Part shown: positions 57,330 through 64,000 of the stretch, piece by piece
Numbering within the stretch: the first letter of the stretch is position 1
How the letters are laid out: each line of letters opens with the position of its first letter
Source: CAVVYJ01 sp963752495
GTDB lineage: Bacteria; Pseudomonadota; Gammaproteobacteria; Burkholderiales; Methylophilaceae
Reading direction: 5' to 3'
DNA: 64,000 nt
Assembly (NCBI GenBank): GCA_963752495.1
Contig: CAVVYJ010000001.1
Coordinates: forward strand, 62,001-126,000
Position numbers and translations under genes: made by a program
Notes under the pieces: model-generated
The model's database searches: none
Told to the model about the DNA's origin: nothing
Seen by the model: only the letters and a program-made list of their open reading frames with translations

Positions 57330-58418
57330 TTACCAAGCTAAATTTTGTGGAACTTGGGTGTTATTTTCTTTGTGACGAAACTCTGAACTCGCCGCATATA
57401 CAAACTTTCTAGCTCTGTTTAACGCTCCTACAGGCTGGTGCGCTGCAAGTGCGTTCCATGGATTAAACGACAAATCCTCACAAAACTGCTGTTGTTTTGG
57501 CGTATCAAAGGTTTGCTGAATAATATCCAGCGTTGCAACAGGTAAAAAGGGCGCTTCAGTCTCTTTCCACAATACGGTAGCATCTTCAATCGGCATCATT
57601 TTGCTGGTGTCTTGCACTTGCACCATAAGCTGCATGCAGGCGTTTTTATCTGCTAACTCTTTTGCCAGTGTGTGTTTTAAAAAGTCAGGGTCTTGCGAGG
57701 CATCTGCTTGAATCTTCGAATGTTCGGCACAAGACCGTATTTTAAATTTAATATTATGTGGGCCTAATTTATACGCGGTATTGCTAAAATACTCTGTCCA
57801 TAATGGGCTTTTTGGTGGTGGGGCATAAGCCGTCACCAATTGCCATAACTCTCTTAGGCGCCATTTAAAGGGGTTGTAGCCTTGCACAAAATAGGAAGGG
57901 TCGCCCTTGGTCGCTACAAACTTATTGTAATCATTCACGCTCGTCACAAAAAAAGCAGGGCTATTGTGAGCGATAAATTCTTGTGTATCACCACCATTTA
58001 AATTCTGCCCCACGTTCAGCACTTTAATCGCCATGCCGCGCGCATCTTTCGCGCGGTCATCCGCATTAGCCATATTGGAACCACTATTTGAAAATCGTAT
58101 CCACGATTGATATTGCTTGCCTGGGGTTGCAAAAACGCCAAAACGTAATTGCGAATCGATGGCAGGATTGACCGTAAAATAAGCTTTAACACAGGCATGA
58201 CCTTTGGCATGAACGCCGCGTGCTGCATAAGTTGTTTTAAGTGCCTGTACGATACCCACAGCACTTTGCGCTGCTACTTTAATATCGGTAGATTCATTGG
58301 CTGGTACCATTTCTTTTGACGTGACTGCCGTATGGATTTGCATGTGATAGGCGATAAAAGCCACTAATAGCAATAGTAGCACCAGCAATATCAATCCTAT
58401 TTTTTTTAGTAAGCGCAT
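57330..58418 (-). CDS. Catalase-fold membrane-anchored protein (y4iL-like)
   Basis: This 362-residue protein has one N-terminal membrane anchor (about 5-24) and then a compact catalase-type barrel. The distal haem residues are conserved: His70 in RGVHAKGHA, and Asn152 in HNSPAFF, with RFSNSGSN and DARGMAIKV between. The classical proximal tyrosine motif is not visible. The C-terminus instead has FNPWNALAAHQPVGALNRARK, as in the small catalase-related group that includes allene oxide synthase-like proteins. It may act on organic or fatty-acid hydroperoxides rather than H2O2; that is inference. It is the last gene of a leftward operon. Confidence 0.8.
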   Translation of the reverse strand: MRLLKKIGLILLVLLLLLVAFIAYHMQIHTAVTSKEMVPANESTDIKVAAQSAVGIVQALKTTYAARGVHAKGHACVKAYFTVNPAIDSQLRFGVFATPGKQYQSWIRFSNSGSNMANADDRAKDARGMAIKVLNVGQNLNGGDTQEFIAHNSPAFFVTSVNDYNKFVATKGDPSYFVQGYNPFKWRLRELWQLVTAYAPPPKSPLWTEYFSNTAYKLGPHNIKFKIRSCAEHSKIQADASQDPDFLKHTLAKELADKNACMQLMVQVQDTSKMMPIEDATVLWKETEAPFLPVATLDIIQQTFDTPKQQQFCEDLSFNPWNALAAHQPVGALNRARKFVYAASSEFRHKENNTQVPQNLAW

Positions 58419-58423
58419 GGGGG

Positions 58424-59704
58424 TTACCGCCTTAAGTTCATAATAGGTTTCTCAATAAACAGATACATCAGCGCGGCAATTATCATGCTGAGTATCGAGC
58501 TCACGATAAACCCATACAATAATATTTGCCCCATCGACCATGGGTAAGTCTCTGGCATCGTCATGGTGAGATGCAAAATGGCAGGTATGACAATTACCAT
58601 CACCACCAAATGTATCAAATAGAGTGAGTAGGATAAGCTGGCGATTGGAAACCAAAAGGGTAACGAAAAAAACCATCTAAACAGGTCGGCAATGCGATGC
58701 TGCTGTAATAGCATGGAAATAATTAAAATACCTACACCCGCCGCAAACAAAGTATGGTTAAAAATATAATACAAAATATGCATGGTTTGGTTGGCGTCAT
58801 ATTCATGCGAAAACACTGGAAACGCCATAAAAAAGACAATTAAGCTCACGCCAAAAATGGTCATCATCACACCGAAAGAGGAGTTTGCAACTTGGGTGAG
58901 TTTTTCTTTATGGTAGTGCATCGCAAAAGCCGCTAAACAGCCCACCACCAAGCCGCCAAAACGCGTATATAAATCATCGTAAAGCATCGTAAAAAAATGG
59001 TGGTAAAAATCGCCATAGTTATAAATCACACTGCTTGGTGTTGTGCGTAGGAGCGGGTCATTCAACACTATTGCCGTGTTTACAGCGATTGAGGCGACCA
59101 AGAGGCCAAGCAAGACAGCCCCGAGATGCTTGGTCCACTTTAAAACCACCATTAAAATTAAGGGGTAAATAAAATAAAACTGCTCTTCAACGGCCAAGCT
59201 CCATGTCCAGCCTGCCGCCTGATTTTCGTAGGGTAGAAAGTTGCTCACATACAAATAATTCGCCCAAATGTTATTGCTATTATTGGCCGAGAGTAGCCAA
59301 TATACCGTGAGCATAAAATAATACGCGGGGGTAAGGCGCAAATAGCGGCGAATGTAAAAGTTTTTAAGGTTTAAGTGACCTTCTTTGCTGTATTGTTTGA
59401 GCAAAATGCCTGAGATTAAAAATCCACTCATCACAAAAAACACATCTACGCCTTTGTCACCATTCCAAGCCCAAGTCCAAGCACCGCCCAAATGCGCCAT
59501 GATGCTGGCAACAGTTTCATTGGGGTTAGCAATGTCATAGACCAAAAAAGTGTGATATACCAATACTAAAATAATGGACAGGGCACGAATACCATCAATC
59601 GGGGCAAAATTGCTTGCACGACGCTGGTAGATAGACTGGAAATTGGCTTTAAACGAAAAGGCTTTTTTCCAAGCACTTTTGCTCATTGCGATGTCTTCTG
59701 TCAT
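58424..59704 (-). CDS. Acyltransferase 3 family (OafA-like) membrane protein
   Basis: This 426-residue protein has about ten membrane helices. It has the acyltransferase-3 motifs: DGIRALSIILVLVYH with the catalytic His, the DKGVDVFFVMSGFLIS loop, and a W-S-L-A-V-E-E-Q-F-Y motif. A plausible alternative start is M7 at 59686. Such enzymes acylate envelope glycans or lipids. The gene lies 5 bp before the catalase-fold gene and 27 bp after the RoxA-like gene. Confidence 0.88.
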   Translation of the reverse strand: MTEDIAMSKSAWKKAFSFKANFQSIYQRRASNFAPIDGIRALSIILVLVYHTFLVYDIANPNETVASIMAHLGGAWTWAWNGDKGVDVFFVMSGFLISGILLKQYSKEGHLNLKNFYIRRYLRLTPAYYFMLTVYWLLSANNSNNIWANYLYVSNFLPYENQAAGWTWSLAVEEQFYFIYPLILMVVLKWTKHLGAVLLGLLVASIAVNTAIVLNDPLLRTTPSSVIYNYGDFYHHFFTMLYDDLYTRFGGLVVGCLAAFAMHYHKEKLTQVANSSFGVMMTIFGVSLIVFFMAFPVFSHEYDANQTMHILYYIFNHTLFAAGVGILIISMLLQQHRIADLFRWFFSLPFWFPIASLSYSLYLIHLVVMVIVIPAILHLTMTMPETYPWSMGQILLYGFIVSSILSMIIAALMYLFIEKPIMNLRR

Positions 59705-59731
59705 CCCGTATGCCTTATATTTTTTTGGTGT

Positions 59732-61434
59732 TTATAGAGTTTTTAAGTATTCAATTAATGCCCAACGCTCTTGCTCGGTCAGCATAGGCAATTTGCTATA
59801 GCCAGCGCCTGTGCCATATTCATGCCCAGCGTTACTATTACCCGGCAATGTGGTGTCAAATAAAAAACTTTCTTTATCTGGCGTCATGTCAAAGCCTACT
59901 TGTTTGGGGTCAAAAGCCAATGAGCCTAAGTTAAATTGCTTCACGCGGTCTTTTGCCGGTAGCAACAATTGATATAAATTAGGCACCGAGCCATTGTGTA
60001 AAAATGGTGCGCTTGTCCAAACGCCATTAAGTGGACGCGCTTTATATGCAAGCAATGCCTTTTGCGAGACTTCTTGGCCTGCGGTAATTATTTTTCCATC
60101 GACATACTTAGGCGGATGAATTTCATCGCCATGCCCAAAACTACTGGCGTCTTTACCCGCCAAATAGGCTTGGATGGGGTTGTTTTTAATCACACCCACC
60201 ATCACATTGTTGGCAATATCAATGGCGGGCGCAACTCTTGGCAATGGATCACCCGCCACGTAATAACGTGGCTGACCTTCAAGCTTGCCCGATTTGCCTG
60301 TATTTAAAATGGCATTTTTCGCCATCATGGGATCGGTTTTAATTTCATCCAAAGTGCTCATGCGCACTTGTATCATGCGTTTTGGATCAGTGCGATTAAT
60401 ATCCACATGGCACTCCATGCAATGCTGCTCATATAGTTTGCGGCCTTTTTGCGCGAGGTTGGTATCCACTTTTGGAAAGTAAGCTGGCCATTGCGGCGAA
60501 TGCAATTTGCTAACGATTTTTTCTAATTTGCGTAATTCTGCAGCCTGAATTGAGGATGGATAACCGCCATCAATAAAGCCAAACCAATGTTGAGTTTGCG
60601 GCGTGACATCGCCAAACACTCCAATCACTTCACCGATATTGCGTGCGAACGCACCAATATTAGAATTGGACTGCGCACCGTTCCATTCTACATAATCATG
60701 TTGTGGCGTATCCCATAAATATGGGTAGCTCGTAGGCGCATTAGGTGGGTTAGTATTGTTCTCTGCGCCTGTAGCAACCAAGGCACGGTTTAAAATGGCG
60801 CCAAACGCATCTAAACGACCATAGCCATAATGCACATCTGTTTGGTTTTCTTTTGCGTAGATAACTCGCTTCTCATACTCTTTTTTTAATGATTTCTTTA
60901 AATCAGCCTTGGCTTTTGGACTCGCTTGTTTTCCCAGCACATTCGCTTGAAAGCGGTTGAATTTATTCTCATTTTCTAAGGTGGCTTTCATGGACAAAGT
61001 CATCTCAGCTAAAAATTTTTGCAAATCAAAAAAAGTTTGTCCGCCATCAATCATGGTTGTTGTGTTTTGGTAGTTTATTTGCTGCGTATGGCAAGCAGCG
61101 CAAGTTAAGCCCATTTTATCTTTGTTGCGCGAAAAACCAATCGGAAAACCATCAGGATTGGCTTTGCTTTTTTGCGCAGGAATTGCACCAAATCGCAGCA
61201 TATTTTCATCGCTACGAAAAAGTTTAGCTTGGTTGGCTTGTTCTAAATGCAAAAAATATTTGTAAGGTACAAGGCGCGAACCTTGATCGGCATAATAAAA
61301 ATATTCACGGTCTTCTGCAGTCCAGTTTTGCTTAAGATATTGGCCAGCCATGTGCATAAGCCGATATCAGAGCAGTATGTTAAAACGCTAATAGTTAAAA
61401 AAAACTTTTGTGATGGTCTGTAATTAGCTTGCAT
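59732..61434 (-). CDS. Dihaem c-type cytochrome, RoxA/cytochrome-c-peroxidase-like
   Basis: The open frame (from 61357, 541 residues) has two haem sites: CAACH at 86-90 and CMECH at 313-317. GVWTSAPFLHNGSVPNLYQLLLP near 460 (quoted in part) is shared with the rubber oxygenase RoxA and cytochrome c peroxidase/MauG groups. The first residues lack an export signal. Upstream, from the ATG at 61434 with an AAGGA ribosome site, a hydrophobic stretch (KFFLTISVL) lies in another frame, so the true start is probably there with one or two base errors near 61350-61380. It could be a periplasmic dioxygenase or peroxidase; operon partners suggest lipid chemistry. Confidence 0.82.
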
Positions 61435-61447
61435 GTTCATTCCTTTT

Positions 61448-62884
61448 TTACTGCACAGCATCTCTAGAAAGCAGGGTATTGAGTAGATTGTCTTGAAAGT
61501 TAAGGTTGCCAGTTAAGCTCTCATGCGATTCGCAGAGGAAAAATGATTGCTCAATTGGCAAATGAATAAATCGATGCCGCTGTACACTAGGATCAAGCAC
61601 ATTGCGGCCTAAAAGAGAAGCCTTTGTCACCGAGCCATCACCTGGCTCTAATAAGAGCGCATCATAATCAACCCCTTTGACTGGCTGAGTGACTTCGCTC
61701 GGGTTCATTCTAATTACAGATTCGCCATTCACTTCTTCTACCAATAACCGTGCAGGAGTTAACGTGCAACCCCCGCCAAACACCACAAGTTTGGGTTCTG
61801 GCATGGGTGTGGCAACGCTTAAAGACCATACAAAACGCCTTGCGCGCTCTAGATTTTTTTCAAAATACTTTTCAAAAGTGGCTAGGTGCGCTTCACCTTC
61901 TGCTTTATTCTCATATTTTGCTAAAATTCTCTGCCTGACTTTAGGATCGAATATGGACCACTCAAATCGTCGCCAAATTTCCACATCAAACAAGTCTCGA
62001 TCTAGCGGCGTGCCATCACTGGTTACTATCCAATTATTAAGAGAGTGGGGAAATAATTGATACAAGCTTGGCATGCTGGCCAGTGTTTCAGTGCCAATCT
62101 GGTTGATACCAATATCAAGTCCTGTAATAAAAAGGTTGAGCGATCTGATGGAACCTAAGTTTGGCGTGCCGAGTAAAATGACACGCCTGACGCATGATGC
62201 GCCATACATGGTAACTTTTTCTCCAAACTCATTATCATTGATGACATCTTCTTTGCCGTAGCGAATATAGTAACGTGCGATTAAGCCGCCCATGCTGTGC
62301 GCAACAATATCGACCCTAAGTTTTGGATTATGGTAATCCAGTTTAATTTGTTCTATGAAGTCAGCAAGTTGTGCCGCAGTTTTTACATTGTCTTGCCGCC
62401 AGTCATATAGAAAAACATAATAGTTCTTTTGTTTAGGGTCAACTTTCTCACCCACTTTATGCAGCTTGTAGCCGCCAATTTCAGATAAAGTATGAACAAT
62501 TTCTCCATAAAAATCTTTGCCCGCAGCCCCGTCAAAAATATCATACGAGACCAAATCGCTTGGCTTGGGTTCTAGCGTGTTTGAATCGATTTCATATGCG
62601 GCATCTGAATAATCATGACTTAGCAGGCGGCTTATCGCGCCAGGCCAAACATCTTCTTTTGTTCGAGTATCTTTTAAGCGACTACCCAAAACGCCGTGTA
62701 TGAATATCACGGGCGGCTGATCTGTCACCTTCATCGATTCCATATAGAGACGATGCAAATCTGGTGCAAAAATCTTGCTGTTTGCATATACACCGGCCAA
62801 AAACACACTTGCCAGCAATAGGCAGAAAAAAATGTATCTGTTAAAAACACCTTTTTTTAAGGCTTTATATGTAAATTTGAGCAT
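61448..62884 (-). CDS. LCAT-like lipase/acyltransferase
   Basis: This 478-residue alpha/beta hydrolase is anchored by one N-terminal membrane segment (about 15-35). It has the LCAT/PDAT pattern: FIHGVLGSRL near 61-70, the nucleophile Ser197 in VAHSMGGLIARYY, then LLGTPNLGSIRS. EPGDGSVTKASL gives the acid region and a later H-R-F-I-H supplies candidate His residues. It would release or transfer fatty acyl chains from phospholipids in the envelope. It is the first gene of a compact leftward operon and has only 13 bp before the RoxA-like gene's start. Confidence 0.83.
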   Translation of the reverse strand: MLKFTYKALKKGVFNRYIFFCLLLASVFLAGVYANSKIFAPDLHRLYMESMKVTDQPPVIFIHGVLGSRLKDTRTKEDVWPGAISRLLSHDYSDAAYEIDSNTLEPKPSDLVSYDIFDGAAGKDFYGEIVHTLSEIGGYKLHKVGEKVDPKQKNYYVFLYDWRQDNVKTAAQLADFIEQIKLDYHNPKLRVDIVAHSMGGLIARYYIRYGKEDVINDNEFGEKVTMYGASCVRRVILLGTPNLGSIRSLNLFITGLDIGINQIGTETLASMPSLYQLFPHSLNNWIVTSDGTPLDRDLFDVEIWRRFEWSIFDPKVRQRILAKYENKAEGEAHLATFEKYFEKNLERARRFVWSLSVATPMPEPKLVVFGGGCTLTPARLLVEEVNGESVIRMNPSEVTQPVKGVDYDALLLEPGDGSVTKASLLGRNVLDPSVQRHRFIHLPIEQSFFLCESHESLTGNLNFQDNLLNTLLSRDAVQ

Positions 62885-63314
62885 ACGCTGTAAAAAATGC
62901 CTATTTTTAAAATTTGCTTATTGGATTAAACTTGATGTTAGTCAGGATCGACTCAAAAGCCTTACAGTAATTAAAATTTCATTTATTAGTACTTTACTGC
63001 AAATTGCAAATGCAGACATTGTCGGCCACAAATTGAGCGTATTTAAACTCGCCTGCAATAACGTTAAGTAATTTTAAGTCGTTTATCAGTTTTTTAATAA
63101 TATTCAGCGCGTTTTTCATATGCTCATGGCTAGGATATTGTAGCCATCATTTTTTTCCATATCATTCACAGCATATAGAAGTAATTGCGGAATTCGTTTG
63201 ATTAATAAACGTTTTCTAGCTATAATGCGCCAGCTTTACAACCTTGCCACACTACAGAACAGTCAATTAATGGCTGGTATTGAGTTAGGTGGCACTAACC
63301 CAAAAGGAGATTTC
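62885..63314. other. 430-bp divergent gap between the LCAT-like gene and rpsF
   Basis: No convincing ORF lies here; the forward frame at 62775-63071 is a shadow of the LCAT-like gene running on into A/T-rich DNA. It must contain the promoter for the leftward LCAT operon, which I cannot identify, and the ribosomal-protein promoter at 63198-63226, listed separately. Downstream of that promoter is an untranslated leader of about 80 bases, with AAGGAG before the rpsF ATG. Confidence 0.6.
63198..63226 (+). promoter_or_regulatory. sigma70 promoter of the rpsF operon
   Basis: TTGATT (63198-63203), a 17-bp spacer and a perfect TATAAT (63221-63226) form a strong housekeeping promoter. The predicted start near 63233 leaves a leader of about 80 nt before rpsF. 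The leader could carry an S6:S18-type autoregulatory structure, as described upstream of rpsF in other bacteria, but I did not find a convincing fold by eye. Confidence 0.75.
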
Positions 63315-63686
63315 ATGCGTCATTATGAAGTAGTATTTATCGTGCATCCCGATCAAAGCGAGCAAGTGCCTGCGATGATTGAGCGCTATCGCACACAGAT
63401 TACAGCAGGTGGTGGCAATATTCACCGTCTTGAAGACTGGGGTCGCCGTCAGCTTGCTTATCCAATCCAAAAAATTCACAAAGCACACTATGTGCTGATG
63501 AACATCGAGTGCAACCAAGCAGTGCTAGAAGAGCTTGAGCATGGCTTTAAGTTTAACGATGCGGTGTTGCGCCACTTAACTATGGGCACCAAAACAGCCG
63601 TGACTGCACCTAGTCCGATGATGAAAGAAGAAAAATCTAAATCAGTTTTGACAGAAGTAGCAGTTGCAGAGGTTGTAGCAGAGTAG
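63315..63686 (+). CDS. rpsF: 30S ribosomal protein S6
   Basis: This 123-residue protein starts MRHYEVVFIVHPDQSEQVPA with an AAGGAG site 6 bp upstream, which decides the start against the longer open frame from 63198. IHRLEDWGRRQLAYPIQKIHK and YVLMNIECN are S6 hallmarks. The C-terminal tail is Val/Ala/Glu-rich. S6 binds S18 in the 30S platform. The operon order is rpsF-priB-rpsR. Confidence 0.95.
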   Translation: MRHYEVVFIVHPDQSEQVPAMIERYRTQITAGGGNIHRLEDWGRRQLAYPIQKIHKAHYVLMNIECNQAVLEELEHGFKFNDAVLRHLTMGTKTAVTAPSPMMKEEKSKSVLTEVAVAEVVAE

Positions 63687-63688
63687 CA

Positions 63689-63979
63689 GTGAATAAGTTG
63701 GTGTTGAGCGGGCAGGTGATTAATTGTGAACCGCTACGCTACACGCCAGCAGGGTTACCGTTGTTGAGTTTTGTGATAAGCCATGTTTCAGAGAATATCG
63801 AAGCGGGCTTAAAGCGCAAAGTAGAATGTGAAGTGCATGCAATCGCGATGGGTGATTTGGCAAAAAGTAACATTCAGGTTGGCGCCAATATTAACGTTTC
63901 TGGTTTTTTAGCCAAACGTAGCGCAAAAAGCACACAGCTGGTACTACATATAAAACAGATTGAAAGTTTAGGAGTTTAA
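63689..63979 (+). CDS. priB: Primosomal replication protein PriB
   Basis: This 96-residue OB-fold protein starts at a GTG (MNKLVLSGQVINCEPLRYTP) and ends LVLHIKQIESLGV. Length, sequence and the position between rpsF and rpsR identify PriB, which bridges PriA and DnaT or the helicase loader during replication restart. It lies 2 bp after rpsF and 1 bp before rpsR. Confidence 0.9.
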   Translation: MNKLVLSGQVINCEPLRYTPAGLPLLSFVISHVSENIEAGLKRKVECEVHAIAMGDLAKSNIQVGANINVSGFLAKRSAKSTQLVLHIKQIESLGV

Positions 63980-63980
63980 A

Positions 63981-64000
63981 ATGGCAAGAGATATGTATAA
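63981..64000 (+). CDS. rpsR: 30S ribosomal protein S18, first codons only
   Basis: ATG at 63981 follows a TAGGAG site and opens MARDMY before the window ends. With rpsF and priB immediately upstream this can only be rpsR. No more of the gene is present. Confidence 0.8.

Noticed and set aside
4657..61434. Programmed ribosomal frameshifting as the cause of the many frame breaks
   Set aside because: The breaks occur in unrelated genes, at different sequence contexts, without slippery heptamers plus a downstream stem. Seven within one cfa gene cannot be programmed.
62775..63071. 98-residue forward ORF before rpsF
   Set aside because: It starts inside the LCAT-like gene antisense, has no ribosome site and no family resemblance.
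1..64000. Mobile elements, prophage, CRISPR arrays or integration sites
   Set aside because: No transposase, integrase, phage gene, regularly spaced repeat or tRNA-flanking direct repeat was found; the single tRNA is followed by a normal terminator.

Overview
The window reads as chromosomal DNA of a mid/low-40s %GC betaproteobacterium. Supporting marks are the rpsF-priB-rpsR order, an rne gene divergent from rluC, and a type IV pilus ATPase (pilU). Methylophilaceae (Methylotenera-like) is my best guess by general resemblance, not proof. I see no phage, insertion sequence, integrase or CRISPR array.

Layout. 0-4.6 kb: partial rsgA, a small cytochrome c, an M48 protease, orn, glgA and crcB. 4.6-10.7 kb: rne, a 519-bp divergent leader region, then rluC, a HAD phosphatase, a small Rieske protein and sppA. 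10.7-20.3 kb: a sugar-phosphate/glycogen block (pgi, glgB, glgC, GH57, malQ, glk). 20.2-32.8 kb: queG, tsaE, amiC, a GGDEF protein, mutL, a DUF817 protein, miaA, two unknown membrane proteins, dapC, an EamA transporter and pilU. 32.9-36.7 kb: an OGT/SPINDLY-like TPR glycosyltransferase and a split mnmD/mnmC pair. 36.7-46.9 kb: a long leftward operon headed by an ECF sigma factor and a cupin anti-sigma-like protein, followed by a YheT hydrolase, a CFA-like methyltransferase, DUF2878, a DUF1295 reductase-like protein, a secreted DUF6134-like protein, a lipocalin, a fatty-acid desaturase, a FAD amine-oxidase-like protein, DUF1365 and a classical CFA synthase. 47-52 kb: a PQQ dehydrogenase lipoprotein, two tandem GGDEF proteins and mqo. 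52-57.3 kb: tRNA-Asn, an aspC-type aminotransferase, a trypsin-like protease with TPRs, uvrB and DUF2721. 57.3-62.9 kb: a compact leftward operon of an LCAT-like lipase, a RoxA-like dihaem cytochrome, an acyltransferase and a catalase-fold protein. 63.2-64 kb: rpsF-priB-rpsR with a clear sigma70 promoter.

Two sets look biologically most interesting. The ECF sigma-cupin operon joins desaturation, two methyltransferases and a flavoprotein with a lipocalin. That gene logic matches the singlet-oxygen/membrane-lipid regulons known from Rhodobacter-type ECF-ChrR systems and the furan/cyclopropane fatty-acid pathways. The LCAT/RoxA-like/catalase-fold operon looks like a possible envelope lipid-oxidation pathway.

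A strong caveat applies to the whole window. About a dozen and a half genes are interrupted by single-base frameshifts. Nearly all I traced are one-base insertions with the protein fully conserved on both sides, and they peak between 36.7 and 41.0 kb (seven in cfa alone). This looks more like insertion-biased sequence error in weakly polished sequence than real gene decay. I therefore give full gene spans across the breaks and state where each break lies.
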